A stretch of 36,125 nt of DNA from Acetobacteraceae bacterium AT-5844 (lineage in GTDB: Bacteria > Pseudomonadota > Alphaproteobacteria > Acetobacterales > Acetobacteraceae), in the NCBI GenBank assembly GCA_000245075.1, contig JH599962.1, positions 1-36,125 on the forward strand, read 5' to 3'. The notes beneath the pieces were generated by a model, which was not told the origin of the DNA, did no database searches, and saw only the letters and a program-made list of their open reading frames with translations. The position numbers were made by a program, and so were the translations under genes. Positions 27,657 to 36,125 of this stretch are shown here, in pieces; position 1 is the stretch's first letter; the number at the start of each line of letters is the position of its first letter.

Positions 27657-27980
27657 ATGCGGGCCATCAAGCGGGCGTTCAATGTGCTGTTTGTGCCGGT
27701 GGTGTTTGCCGGCCTGTGCTGGCATTTCGCCTGGTATGCCGTACATGGTCCGCGCGTCGGCTCCCTGGCCCGCGAGGCCAAGGCCGCCGAAATCGCCTCC
27801 ATGCGTATCGAGCTCGCCAAGGCGGAAGCAGAACGCGACAGCATGGAACGCCGTGTCGCCGGCCTGCGTGGTGACCTGATCGACCGTGATCAGCTGGATG
27901 AACGCGCCCGTGCCCTGCTGAACATGGTGGGCAAGGACGAAATGGTCGCTCCCTACGGCCCCGGTCGTCAGCTTTTCTGA
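27657..27980 (+). CDS. Septum formation initiator family protein (FtsB/DivIC-like)
   Basis: 107 residues: a short cytoplasmic N-terminus, one membrane helix (about 10-28, VLFVPVVFAGLCWHFAWYAV), then a periplasmic coiled coil (about 38-72, AREAKAAEIASMRIELAKAEAERD and on) and a small C-terminal region with DQLDERARALLNMVGKDEMV. This is the FtsB/DivIC architecture, which links FtsL and FtsQ in the divisome. The position after eno is conserved in alphaproteobacteria and supports the call. In many relatives pyruvate dehydrogenase genes follow; here a converging LysR gene does, and the two coding regions overlap by 13 bp. Confidence 0.88.
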   Translation: MRAIKRAFNVLFVPVVFAGLCWHFAWYAVHGPRVGSLAREAKAAEIASMRIELAKAEAERDSMERRVAGLRGDLIDRDQLDERARALLNMVGKDEMVAPYGPGRQLF

Positions 27981-28831
27981 ACCGCGAGATCCAGCAGCGC
28001 CCTCGCGGCGCCGCTGCCATGCCGCTCCCGGTGCCGTAGCGCCTTGAAGCTGCGTGGCGGCAACTCCACCCCCGCCCGCGCCAGCAAACCCGCTGCCAGA
28101 TGCGGGCCAGCCGCCCGCTCCGACACCACTGCCGCGCCGCCCCCGGCCTCCACTGCCGCGAGCACCGCTTCGTTGGAAGGCAGTTCGAGCGCCACCTCCA
28201 GCCCAGGCGACAGGGCCTCGAAGGCCGCGCGGGTGCCAGAACCTTCCTCGCGCATGATCCAGGCCGTCTCGCGCAGGCGCTCTGGCGCGATGGGCCCCTG
28301 CTTCGCCCAGGGATGCTCCAGCCCTACCACGACGATGAGCTGATCGGCCGTCAGCGGCACCTGAACCAGCGCAGGCTCCGTCACCTCGCCCTCCACGAAG
28401 CCCAGCTCGGCAACACCGTCCATCAGGGCCTGCACGACGCTGGTGGTGTTGCCCGCTTTCACCTGCACCTGCACGCCGGGGTGCAGGGCGCGGAATCGCA
28501 CGAGCAGCGGCGGCAGCCAGTAGCTGACGACGGTCTGACTCGCCTGCACCGCCAGTGTTCCCCGCGCCACGCCGCCGAGTTCGGAAAGCACCAGCTCCGC
28601 CGCGCGCGCCCGGGCCAGCACGGCCTCCGCCTCCGCCCGAAACATTCGCCCCGCCTCGCTCAGCTCGATATGCCGCCCGACGCGATGGAACAGTGCAATG
28701 CCATGCCGCGCTTCCAACGCGCGAACAGCGGCGCTGACGGCGGACTGGGTCAGGTTCAGCGCCTCGGCGGCACGGGTGACATGCTCCCGCTCGGCGACGG
28801 CGAGGAAGATTCGAAGCTGCTCCAGGGTCAT
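27968..28831 (-). CDS. LysR-family transcriptional regulator (YeiE-like by context)
   Basis: 287 residues from the ATG at 28831 (MTLEQLRIFLAVAER); an upstream ATG at 28873 adds 14 unconserved residues. The winged helix-turn-helix is clear: HVTRAAEALNLTQSAVSAAVRALEARHGIALFHR (about 17-50). The effector domain follows from about residue 88 (GTLAVQASQTVVSYWLPPLL to the C-terminus). It diverges from a YeiH-type exporter gene, the same arrangement as E. coli yeiE-yeiH, so it most likely controls that gene, possibly in response to a sulfur compound. Its 3' end overlaps the converging ftsB-like gene by 13 bp. Confidence 0.92.
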   Translation of the reverse strand: MTLEQLRIFLAVAEREHVTRAAEALNLTQSAVSAAVRALEARHGIALFHRVGRHIELSEAGRMFRAEAEAVLARARAAELVLSELGGVARGTLAVQASQTVVSYWLPPLLVRFRALHPGVQVQVKAGNTTSVVQALMDGVAELGFVEGEVTEPALVQVPLTADQLIVVVGLEHPWAKQGPIAPERLRETAWIMREEGSGTRAAFEALSPGLEVALELPSNEAVLAAVEAGGGAAVVSERAAGPHLAAGLLARAGVELPPRSFKALRHRERHGSGAARALLDLAVQKS

Positions 28832-28841
28832 GCGCGTATCA

Positions 28842-28856
28842 TTCGATATTACCGAA
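28842..28856. promoter_or_regulatory. LysR-type operator candidate between the regulator and the YeiH-type gene
   Basis: TTCG-ATATTAC-CGAA is a dyad that contains the T-N11-A core typical of LysR binding sites. It lies 11 bp before the LysR start in the 103-bp divergent spacer, where both autorepression and activation of the exporter gene would be possible. Confidence 0.5.
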
Positions 28857-28934
28857 CGAAATGACAAGAACAACGCGTTGGATCAATGAATGGGAGAGCG
28901 GGAGAAGCATGACAATTCAAAGACAGGTTTCCCC

Positions 28935-29990
28935 ATGCCGCTCGACAGCAGCGCCACCGCCCAAGGCGCTTCCCAGCAACCCGCCCTCTGGATGAAGGCG
29001 AAGGAACTGGCACCGGGCCTCCTGCTCTGTGCCGCTGTGGTGGTGGCGGCAGAGGTCCTGCAAGCTGCGGAGAGGGCCGTGTTCGGCCAGGCCTGGGTGG
29101 AGAGCCTGGTGCTGGCTATCCTCATCGGCACGGTGGTGCGCAGCCTCTGGACGCCGCCGAAGCATTACGCCGCTGGTATCGCCTTCAGCGCCAAGATGCT
29201 GCTGGAAATCGCCGTCATGCTGCTGGGCGCTTCGCTCAGCCTGCAGGCCATCATGGCGGCCGGGCCCTGGCTTCTGCTGGGCATCGCCGGCGTCGTCGCC
29301 GTTTCGCTCGGCTTCAGCTACGTCATCGGCCGCGCGCTGGGCCTGCCGAGCAAGATGGCCATCCTGGTGGCGAGCGGTAATTCCATCTGCGGCAACTCGG
29401 CCATCGCCGCGACCGCGCCGGTCATCGGTGCGGATGCCAAGGATGTCGCCTCCTCCATCGCCTTTACCGCTGTGCTGGGCGTGGCCGTCGTGTTGCTGCT
29501 GCCGCTACTGATGCCGGTCTTTGGATTGAATGAATTGCAGTATGGCGTGCTGGCCGGGCTGACGGTCTATGCCGTGCCCCAGGTTCTCGCCGCCACCGCG
29601 CCAGTGGGCGCGCTGAGCGTGCAGATGGGCACGCTGGTCAAGCTGGTGCGGGTGCTCATGCTGGGCCCGCTGGTGCTCGGCCTCTCGCTGGCGGCCGGCC
29701 GGGCGGGCAACAAGAAGCCACCTCTCTCACGCCTGGTGCCCTGGTTCATCCTGGGCTTCCTGGCGCTGGCCGCGCTGCGGGCCATGGGGGCCATTCCTAC
29801 CTTCGCCCTCGCCCCCATCTCCACCGTCGCCGGCATCCTGACAGTGCTGTCCATGGCGGCGCTGGGGCTCGGCGTGGATGTCCGGGTGGTGGCGCGGGCC
29901 GGTGCGCGGGTAACGGCCACGGTCGTGTTCTCGCTGCTGGCGCTTGGCGCCGCCGCGCTGGTGCTCATCCGGTTGCTGAATCTGGGCTGA
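28935..29990 (+). CDS. YeiH/UPF0324-family putative sulfate or sulfite exporter
   Basis: 351 residues from the ATG at 28935; the in-frame ATG at 28890 adds 15 polar residues and is less likely. About ten membrane segments are present. The family signature is the first repeat, VLAILIGTVVRSLW, followed by YAAGIAFSAKMLLEIAVMLLGASLSL, and then ILVASGNSICGNSAIAATAPVIGA with the conserved GNSICGNSAI loop, and VYAVPQVLAATAPVG. YeiH relatives (COG2855) occur in sulfonate-degradation loci, where they have been proposed to export sulfite or sulfate. The divergent LysR gene strengthens the assignment. A link to the cuyA-like gene 12 kb away is inference. Confidence 0.9.
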   Translation: MPLDSSATAQGASQQPALWMKAKELAPGLLLCAAVVVAAEVLQAAERAVFGQAWVESLVLAILIGTVVRSLWTPPKHYAAGIAFSAKMLLEIAVMLLGASLSLQAIMAAGPWLLLGIAGVVAVSLGFSYVIGRALGLPSKMAILVASGNSICGNSAIAATAPVIGADAKDVASSIAFTAVLGVAVVLLLPLLMPVFGLNELQYGVLAGLTVYAVPQVLAATAPVGALSVQMGTLVKLVRVLMLGPLVLGLSLAAGRAGNKKPPLSRLVPWFILGFLALAALRAMGAIPTFALAPISTVAGILTVLSMAALGLGVDVRVVARAGARVTATVVFSLLALGAAALVLIRLLNLG

Positions 29991-30008
29991 CCCTGGCCCA
30001 CGGGCTGC

Positions 30009-30044
30009 GGCGGCGAGAAGGCGGATACCGTTCCCCTCGCCGCC
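30009..30044. terminator. Hairpin at the convergent yeiH-like/M20 junction
   Basis: GGCGGCGAG (30009-30017) pairs with CTCGCCGCC (30036-30044) over an 18-base loop in the 63-bp gap between converging genes. There is no T-run; it is a possible bidirectional terminator. Confidence 0.35.
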
Positions 30045-30053
30045 CTGCCGGCT

Positions 30054-31214
30054 TTACGCGCCCTGTTCCTGGGCCAGGGACCGCTTCGCCACTTCCGCCA
30101 GGAAGCCGCTGGCCACCGGCAGAACGTCGTCGTTGAAGTCGTAATGCGGGTTGTGCAGTTCCCGCCCATTATCGGACGGACCATTACCGATCCAGACGAA
30201 AGCACCCGGCACTTCGTGCAGGAAGTGGGAGAAATCCTCGCCCGTCATGGCGGGAGCCATGTGGCGGCGCACCTGCGTCACCGCACCGGCAGCTTCGGCG
30301 GCCATCTCGGCCTCGGCCGGGTGATTCTTCGTCACCGGCACGCCGCCCTGCACATTCACCGTCACCTTCACGCCGAAGGTCGCCTCCAACCCATCGCCCA
30401 CGCGGCGAAGGCCCTGGCGGATCTGCTCACCCACTTCGTCACGCAGATAACGGATGCTGGCGAGGATGCGGGCCCGCGCGGCGATCTGGTTCTGCGCCTC
30501 GCCACCCTCGATCACGGTCAGGCTGACGACGCCGGTGTCCATCGGGTCGAGCGAACGGGCGACGATCGACTGGCTGGCCACGATGAAGTGGCCCGCGGCG
30601 ACGATCGGGTCACGCGCCAGATGCGGGAGCGCCGCATGGCCGGCATGGCCCTCGATGATGATCTCCATCCGGTTTCCGGCTGCCATCACCGCCGAGTCGT
30701 GCACGGCAACGGTACCTGCCGCCAGCCCCGGCCAATTGTGCCAGCCGAAAATGCGATCCATCGGGAAGCGGCGGAACAGGCCATCCTCGATCATCCGCCG
30801 GGCGCCGCCGCCACCTTCCTCGGCGGGCTGGAACACCAGCCGCACCGTGCCGCTCCAGCTATCGTCCTTTTGCAGCAGGGCCGCCGCACCCAGCAGCGCC
30901 GTGGTGTGGCCATCATGCCCGCAGGCATGCATTACATTCGGAACGGTGCTGCGCCAGGGCAGATCCTGCGCCGCTTCCTCGATCGGCAGCGCATCCATGT
31001 CGCCCCGAAGACCCACGCTGCGGTTGCTGCCCGGCCGGTGCAGCGTGGCGACGACGCCATGCCCGCCCACGCCTTCAACAATATCGGTAACACCTAATTC
31101 CTTGAGCTTTTCTGCAACGAAAGCGGCGGTCACGCCTTCATGGTGCGTCAAGCCCGGGTTGGCGTGGAGATGCCTGCGCCAACGCGTCAGTGTTTCGGCA
31201 AGTGCGGTATCCAT
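30054..31214 (-). CDS. M20-family metallo-amidohydrolase (HipO/N-acyl amino acid hydrolase type)
   Basis: 386 residues, typical length. The N-terminus WRRHLHANPGLTHHEG is the conserved RHxHxNPE-like segment. The metal site is visible as HACGHDGHT (Cys98, His100), the catalytic Glu pair 132-133 in QPAEEGGGGA, His159 in GWHNWPGLAAG and a C-terminal His in LHNPHYDFND. The dimerisation domain is about 180-290 (HAGHAALPHLARDPI). Such enzymes remove acyl groups from N-acyl amino acids (hippurate, IAA conjugates, N-acetyl-diaminopimelate). No signal peptide is seen, so it is cytoplasmic. Its start is only 25 bp from the divergent tamA start. Substrate unknown. Confidence 0.93.
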   Translation of the reverse strand: MDTALAETLTRWRRHLHANPGLTHHEGVTAAFVAEKLKELGVTDIVEGVGGHGVVATLHRPGSNRSVGLRGDMDALPIEEAAQDLPWRSTVPNVMHACGHDGHTTALLGAAALLQKDDSWSGTVRLVFQPAEEGGGGARRMIEDGLFRRFPMDRIFGWHNWPGLAAGTVAVHDSAVMAAGNRMEIIIEGHAGHAALPHLARDPIVAAGHFIVASQSIVARSLDPMDTGVVSLTVIEGGEAQNQIAARARILASIRYLRDEVGEQIRQGLRRVGDGLEATFGVKVTVNVQGGVPVTKNHPAEAEMAAEAAGAVTQVRRHMAPAMTGEDFSHFLHEVPGAFVWIGNGPSDNGRELHNPHYDFNDDVLPVASGFLAEVAKRSLAQEQGA

Positions 31215-31239
31215 GTGCTAGGGCATAGCGGGTAAGCCC

Positions 31240-33114
31240 ATGCATCTCAAACACAGCCTGCTCCTCATCGCCCTTGCCACTCCCGTCGCGGTGGCCTTCT
31301 CCATCCCGGCGCCGGGGCAGGAAACGCCTTCAGCCGCACCGCCCGAGGCGGAGGACGAAGCGCGCCTCCGCTATGAAGTGACCTTTCCCGAGACGGGGGA
31401 CGAGGCGCTGGATAGCGCCCTCCGCCGCGCATCCCGCCTGGAACAGCTGCGTGAAAGCGTGCCTGTGGATGCGGACGGGCTGATTGCACGCGCCTTCAAC
31501 GAGACGAGCGCCATCCGCGATGCGCTGCGCTCGGAGGGCTATTACGACGGCAGCGGCACCGTCACCCTGGCTGGCGCGGCGCCGGATGCCCCCGGCCTGT
31601 CCCAGCGACTGGCGGCAAGCCCGGAGCCGATACCCGTCGTCGTCACGGTACGACCCGGGCCACAATACCGCATGGCGCCCGTGACGCTGCTGGCACAGCC
31701 CCCCGGCACGCCCTTGGCCGACGCCGGCACGGTGGAGCTCGAAGCAGGAAGCCCCGCCCGCGCCCAGCCCGTCGTGGACGCTCAGGGCGCCCTGCTGGAA
31801 AACCTCCGCAACAGCGGCCACCCTTTCCCTGAGGTCACGCGCCGCGTGATCGTGGATCACGACACACGGCTGATGGAGGTGACGTTCCGTGTCACCCCCG
31901 GCCCCGTGGCCAACTTCGCCATGCCGGAAGTCACCGGGCAGCAGCGTGTGGACGACAGGTTGCTCAGCAATGTCGTCCGCCCCATGGAGGGCCAGCTCTA
32001 CAGCCGGGACAGAATCGATCGCACGCGGCGGGATCTCATGGGCCTGGGCGTCTTTTCCACCGTGCGCGCCCGCGCGGCGGAGCGCCTGGATGAGACGGGC
32101 GCCCTGCCCGTCACCTATACGGTGGTGGAGCGCCCGCGCCGTGCCATCGGCTTCGGCGCCGCCTATGAGACCCGCTACGGCCCCACCTTCTCCACCTTCT
32201 GGGAGCACCGAAACCTGTTCGGCGGTGCCGAGCGTCTGCGGATCGAGGGCGAGATCAACCGCCTCGGCACAGGCGGCGGCACCAGCAATGCCGGCGGCAG
32301 GCTGGGCGCCAATCTGCGCGACCCATGGTTCATGGGCGTCAACCAGACCCTGATCTACGACATCGCCGTGCTGCGGGAACGGCTCGACGCCTATGACCGC
32401 GACGCCTTCACCGCCGCCATCACGCTGGAACGGCCCCTCACCGACCATCTCACGCTTTCGGCTGGGCCTTTGGGCGAGATCAGCCGGGTCACCCAGGATG
32501 ACGTCACCACCAATTATCAGCTGCTCGGCGCCATGGGGCAGCTGCGGTGGGACAATGTGGACAATCAGCTGAACCCGACGCGCGGGTTCCGCGCCGCCGG
32601 GCTGGTCAGCCCCATCTACAACTTCACCGATAGCGCCATGTTCACCCGGCTGCGCGCCCAGGCCTCCACCTATATCGACTTCACGGGCGATGGGGGCAGC
32701 GTCCTCGCCTTGCGCGGTGTGGTGGGCAGCATCGTCGGCGCCACCCAGAACAGCGTGCCACCGGACAAGCGCTTCTATGCCGGTGGCGGCGGCTCGGTCC
32801 GTGGCTATGCCTTCCAGTCGATCGGGCCTCGCACCCGCAACAACGAGCCGCGCGGCGGCCTCTCTTTGGTTGAGGGCAGCATCGAGCTGCGCCAGCGCAT
32901 CAGCGGGCCGATCGGCATGGCCGCTTTCGTCGATGCCGGTTCCGTCGGCACCGATCCCACTCCCGAATTCAGCAATGTGAAGGTCGGCGCCGGGGTGGGC
33001 GTGCGATACCTCACACCCATTGGTCCACTTCGCGCCGATATCGCCGTGCCCCTGAATCGCGAAAGCGGGGATGACGCGTTTGGTCTCTATATCGGTATCG
33101 GGCAGGCGTTCTGA
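31240..33114 (+). CDS. tamA: Translocation and assembly module protein TamA (Omp85/BamA superfamily)
   Basis: 624 residues. A signal peptide (MHLKHSLLLIALATPVAVAFS) is followed by a short Pro/Glu-rich linker, POTRA-like repeats (about 44-300; LRYEVTFPETGDEALDSAL opens the first) and a C-terminal 16-strand-type barrel (surface antigen D15) that begins near PRRAIGFGAAYETRYGPTFS. The L6 motif region reads RFYAGGGGSVRGYAFQSIGPR, with the conserved VRGY. The chain ends with an aromatic, GLYIGIGQAF, as outer-membrane barrels do. Length and POTRA/barrel layout fit TamA rather than BamA, and the next gene, 2 bp away, encodes TamB. Together they help insert outer-membrane proteins and move lipids. Confidence 0.93.
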   Translation: MHLKHSLLLIALATPVAVAFSIPAPGQETPSAAPPEAEDEARLRYEVTFPETGDEALDSALRRASRLEQLRESVPVDADGLIARAFNETSAIRDALRSEGYYDGSGTVTLAGAAPDAPGLSQRLAASPEPIPVVVTVRPGPQYRMAPVTLLAQPPGTPLADAGTVELEAGSPARAQPVVDAQGALLENLRNSGHPFPEVTRRVIVDHDTRLMEVTFRVTPGPVANFAMPEVTGQQRVDDRLLSNVVRPMEGQLYSRDRIDRTRRDLMGLGVFSTVRARAAERLDETGALPVTYTVVERPRRAIGFGAAYETRYGPTFSTFWEHRNLFGGAERLRIEGEINRLGTGGGTSNAGGRLGANLRDPWFMGVNQTLIYDIAVLRERLDAYDRDAFTAAITLERPLTDHLTLSAGPLGEISRVTQDDVTTNYQLLGAMGQLRWDNVDNQLNPTRGFRAAGLVSPIYNFTDSAMFTRLRAQASTYIDFTGDGGSVLALRGVVGSIVGATQNSVPPDKRFYAGGGGSVRGYAFQSIGPRTRNNEPRGGLSLVEGSIELRQRISGPIGMAAFVDAGSVGTDPTPEFSNVKVGAGVGVRYLTPIGPLRADIAVPLNRESGDDAFGLYIGIGQAF

Positions 33115-33116
33115 TC

Positions 33117-36100
33117 ATGCTGCGTATTTTGAAATGGGTGGGCGGCGTGCTCGCCGTCCTGATCCTGCTCCCCATTCTTCTGGTGGGTGCCATCCTCGGC
33201 GCGGCCAATACGGCGCCGGGGCAGCGATACATCGCCTCCCTCGCCAACAGCTTCGTTCCCGGCCTGACGCTGGAAGGGCTGAGCGGCCCCATCCCCGGCA
33301 GCCCTGGCTTCGAGCGGCTGACCATGGCGGATGCCGAGGGCCCCTGGCTGATCGTCGAGAACGCCCGCATCAACCTGGACCTGGCGGCGCTGCTGAGCCG
33401 CGACCTGCGGATCGAGCGCATCTCGGCCAGCCGCGTCGCGCTGCTGCGCCTGCCGCCTTCCTCGCCCACACCCGAGGAAGAGCAGCCCTCCGAGCCCGGC
33501 CCCGTCATCCCGAGCCTGCCGGAACTGCCCGTTGCCGTGCATCTGGATGAGCTGGATATCGCGCGCATCGAGATCCCACGCGAACTCGTAGCGGCCACGG
33601 CCGAGGAAGCAGGCCCGCCCGGCGAACCATTCGCCCTCTCCGCCAGGGGCAACGCCTCCTTCGTGGCGGCGGCGCTGGCCGCGCAGCTGCGGGTGCAGCA
33701 GGTCGGCCGGCCGGGTGAGCTGACCCTGGAAGCGGGGCTGGACCCCCGAGCCTCGCTGGCGCTGAACCTGCGCGTTCAGGAGCCGCAGGGCGGCCTGCTG
33801 GCCACCGCCATCGGCGCGCCGGACAACACCACCGACCTCTCGCTGAGCCTGGATGGCCCGGCCAGCGGTGCCGCGCTGCGCGCCCAGGGCGCCATCGGTG
33901 AAGCCCTCCGCTTCAATGCCCAGGGCGAGATCGGCATGCAGCCCGGCGGCGCCACGCACATCAAGCTTGAGGGTAATGCGGCGGCGCCCGCCCTGCTGCC
34001 CCCGCCCGCCGCGCAAGCCGACTTCGCCGTCGATGTGAGCCAGACAGCGGAAGGCGGGCTGCAACTCGCCCGGCTGTGGCTCCGCGCCCCGGGTGGCGAG
34101 GTTTCCGCCCAGGGCAGCATGGAAATGCTGAATGTCGAGGGCACGGTGGCCAATTCCGCCGCCCTGGCCCCGCTGGTGCCGGATGTGGTGGGCTGGGAGA
34201 GCATCGCGCTGAATGGCAGCATCGCCAATGGCGAGAATTTCCGGCTGCGCGTCATGCCGCAGGGCCTCCGCGTGCCTGCGCCGGGTGATGCGGCGCTCGG
34301 CCCTGCCCCCGTTGTCGAATATGCCGGCACCATCTCGCGCATCGACAGCCTCACGGTGGATGGCGCGGCGCTGCGGCTGGAAGGCTCCGGTACTTTCGGC
34401 GAGCAGCTCGATCTCGCGCTGCATCTCGCCGTGCCGGAGGCCTCCCGCATCCAGCCGCAGGTCTCCGGCCCGCTGGACCTGCGCGCCACACTGCGTGGCC
34501 CCGCCGCCGACCCCGCCATCACCGCCCACCTCACCAGCCCCGGCCTGACCGCCGCCGGCCGGCGGATCGAGAACCCCGATCTCACGGTGGAAACGCCTCG
34601 CGTGATGAGCCTGGCTGGCAATGCCAACCTTTCCGCACAGGCGGAGGGCCTTCCCATCACCCTCGCGCTGCGCGCCGCCGCCGAGGGCACGCTCATCCGG
34701 CTCGCCGAAGCGACGGGTCAGGTCGGCCCCATCGCCCTCAGCGCCGACGGTAACTTCGATACGGCCACGACGCTGTTCGACGGCCATGCCACGGTGAAGT
34801 CTGACAATCTCGCGCCGCTGAGCGCCCTCGCCGGGCAGCCGGTGGCCGGGCAACTGGACATCGCGGCAACCCTCGCGCCGCAAGACGGGCGCCAGGGCAT
34901 CGACGCCCATGCCCGTGTGCGTCAGCTTCAGGCGGCGGGCCAAACCATCGGCGCCGAGATGACGCTGAAGGGCACGGATACTGCGCTGGACTGGGCCTTC
35001 AACGCCCGCCTGCCCATGGCCAATACCGACGGCCGGGGCCGCTTCAGCCGGGGCGACAATGGTATGCGGCTGGATCTCGCGGCCTTGCAGGTCACCCAGG
35101 GCGAGTTCGGCATCCGCCTTGCCGCGCCTGGCGCCATCCTGATGCCGCCCAGCGGGGCGGTGGAAATCCCCGGCCTCCGGCTGGCGGGCCGCCCGGCGGG
35201 GAATGTGACCCTCAGCGGGCGCTGGGGGCCTGAGACTGCCGATCTGCGGCTGGCGCTGGCGGCGATGCCGCTCTCCGTGGCCAATATGTTCGTGCCGGAG
35301 CCGCAGCTTGGCGGCACCATCGTGGGCGATGTCCGCGTCACCGGCCCTACCTCCGCCCCCGAGGTGAACGCCGTCATCAACGGCACCGCGCTGACGGTTA
35401 CCGCGCCCTGGTCCCGCGGCTGGCCCGCGGCGACGCTGCGGGTGGAGGCGGCGCGCGCTGCCTCCGGCGCGGTGCGCGGGCGCGCGGAGCTGCGGGCGGG
35501 CGCCATGGCCAATGTGACGGCCGAGGCCAATCTGCCGCAGGGCCCGGGCGCCGAAGCGCCGCTCTCCGCCACGGTCAATGGCCAGGCCGATGTCGCGGCC
35601 CTGCTGGCGCCCATACTGGGCGGTACCGCGAATGAGGTGACGGGGCGGATCGCCCTCGCTGGCGGTGCCACTGGCACGCTCGCCAGCCCGCAGATGAATG
35701 GCACCGTGGACCTGACCAACGGCACCGTCCGCAACCGCCTCTACGGGCTGCGGCTGGCGAATATTGCCGCCCGGCTGCGGGCGCAGGGCGACACGATCAC
35801 CGTGGAGCGCTTCAGCGCCCGCGCGGGCCAGGGCACCATCGAGGCACGCGGCAGCACGCAGCCTTTCGCCCCCGGCATCCCCATCGACATCACCGTGACC
35901 GCCCGCAACGCCCAGCCCTTGCAAAGCGAGCTGGTGACACTGGCAACCGATGCCGATCTGCGCTTCACCGGCCCCTTCCAGACGACGCCGGCACTGGGCG
36001 GCACCATCCGACTGCAGCGCACGGTCATCAACATCCCGCAGCAGCTTCCCGGCGGCGGCGTGACGACGCTGGGCGATGTGGAAGAGCGCGGTGGCCGCCA

Positions 36101-36125
36101 GGCCGCAGCCAGGACGGCCGCGCCC
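33117..36125 (+). CDS. tamB: Translocation and assembly module protein TamB (partial, C-terminus beyond window)
   Basis: The reading frame is open for 1003 codons from the ATG at 33117 to the last base, with no stop. The tamA stop is 2 bp upstream, so both are co-translated. An N-terminal signal anchor (MLRILKWVGGVLAVLILLPI, helix about 7-29) tethers it to the inner membrane. The AsmA-like start GQRYIASLANSFVPGLTLEGLSG follows, then long repetitive beta-helix sequence rich in Ala, Gly, Leu and Thr (about 100-1000), the groove that spans the periplasm. Near the edge RFTGPFQTTPALGGTIRLQR and INIPQQLPGGGV are typical of the region before the TamB (DUF490) C-terminal domain, so only the last few hundred residues are missing. 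Confidence 0.94.
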   Translation, partial: MLRILKWVGGVLAVLILLPILLVGAILGAANTAPGQRYIASLANSFVPGLTLEGLSGPIPGSPGFERLTMADAEGPWLIVENARINLDLAALLSRDLRIERISASRVALLRLPPSSPTPEEEQPSEPGPVIPSLPELPVAVHLDELDIARIEIPRELVAATAEEAGPPGEPFALSARGNASFVAAALAAQLRVQQVGRPGELTLEAGLDPRASLALNLRVQEPQGGLLATAIGAPDNTTDLSLSLDGPASGAALRAQGAIGEALRFNAQGEIGMQPGGATHIKLEGNAAAPALLPPPAAQADFAVDVSQTAEGGLQLARLWLRAPGGEVSAQGSMEMLNVEGTVANSAALAPLVPDVVGWESIALNGSIANGENFRLRVMPQGLRVPAPGDAALGPAPVVEYAGTISRIDSLTVDGAALRLEGSGTFGEQLDLALHLAVPEASRIQPQVSGPLDLRATLRGPAADPAITAHLTSPGLTAAGRRIENPDLTVETPRVMSLAGNANLSAQAEGLPITLALRAAAEGTLIRLAEATGQVGPIALSADGNFDTATTLFDGHATVKSDNLAPLSALAGQPVAGQLDIAATLAPQDGRQGIDAHARVRQLQAAGQTIGAEMTLKGTDTALDWAFNARLPMANTDGRGRFSRGDNGMRLDLAALQVTQGEFGIRLAAPGAILMPPSGAVEIPGLRLAGRPAGNVTLSGRWGPETADLRLALAAMPLSVANMFVPEPQLGGTIVGDVRVTGPTSAPEVNAVINGTALTVTAPWSRGWPAATLRVEAARAASGAVRGRAELRAGAMANVTAEANLPQGPGAEAPLSATVNGQADVAALLAPILGGTANEVTGRIALAGGATGTLASPQMNGTVDLTNGTVRNRLYGLRLANIAARLRAQGDTITVERFSARAGQGTIEARGSTQPFAPGIPIDITVTARNAQPLQSELVTLATDADLRFTGPFQTTPALGGTIRLQRTVINIPQQLPGGGVTTLGDVEERGGRQAAARTAAP

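Noticed and set aside
33087-35924. 945-codon open frame on the minus strand opposite tamB
   Set aside because: The plus strand has an uninterrupted tamB frame with a signal anchor and recognisable TamB sequence. The minus translation is low-complexity (Arg, Gly, His, Ala-rich) with no domain; it reflects GC-rich codon use.

Overview
This is a 36-kb piece of a GC-rich (roughly two thirds G+C), densely coding alphaproteobacterial chromosome. The best guess is Acetobacteraceae, Roseomonas-like. That placement is an inference from the GC content, the rpiB-glyA-nrdR-ribD and secG/pyrG/eno/ftsB neighbourhoods, and the protein sequences; no rRNA or other marker is present. I see no tRNA, rRNA, IS element, phage gene or CRISPR array.

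Layout. (1) 1-3072, minus strand: a housekeeping operon rpiB, glyA, nrdR, a GNAT acetyltransferase and the start of ribD, which runs off the left edge. hemB (3253-4266) diverges from it. (2) 4344-11392, minus strand: a catabolic block read from right to left: GntR/FCD regulator, malonyl-CoA decarboxylase, MatC-like carrier, CaiB/BaiF (class III) CoA-transferase, and an alpha/beta hydrolase overlapping it by 8 bp. A lipoprotein esterase follows. An aldehyde dehydrogenase (11511-13022) diverges from the regulator. (3) 13178-18186: an AmpG-like permease, a GT4 glycosyltransferase, an AT-rich regulatory island with an 18-bp perfect palindrome and a Fur-box-like site, a probable L-cysteate sulfo-lyase (cuyA) and an AEC-family permease. 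(4) 18212-27980: mostly core genes: smpB, dapA, a soluble lytic transglycosylase, pgpA, a cinA C-terminal-domain gene, secG, pyrG, a two-gene DUF6152/DUF6644-like cassette, eno and ftsB-like. (5) 27968-31214: a LysR regulator divergent from a YeiH-type exporter, then an M20 amidohydrolase. (6) 31240-36125: tamA and the first 1003 codons of tamB, which runs off the right edge.

How the genes may work together. The most interesting unit is the malonate-type cluster. Regulator, decarboxylase and carrier correspond to the known rhizobial matR/matA/matC set, but in place of the ATP-dependent malonyl-CoA synthetase (matB) there is a class III CoA-transferase. This suggests activation of malonate (or a related acid) by CoA transfer, perhaps from the acetyl-CoA made by the decarboxylase. 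A second possible theme is organosulfonate use: a CuyA-like sulfite-releasing lyase about 12 kb from a YeiH-type exporter with a YeiE-like LysR regulator. A third is a small secreted protein predicted to begin with His-His after signal cleavage, paired with a four-helix membrane protein; this resembles a CopC/CopD-style arrangement but is unproven.

Several well-formed hairpin terminators (after secG, pyrG, eno) and several palindromes are described. All functional statements rest on reading the translated sequences and on family knowledge; no database search was run.
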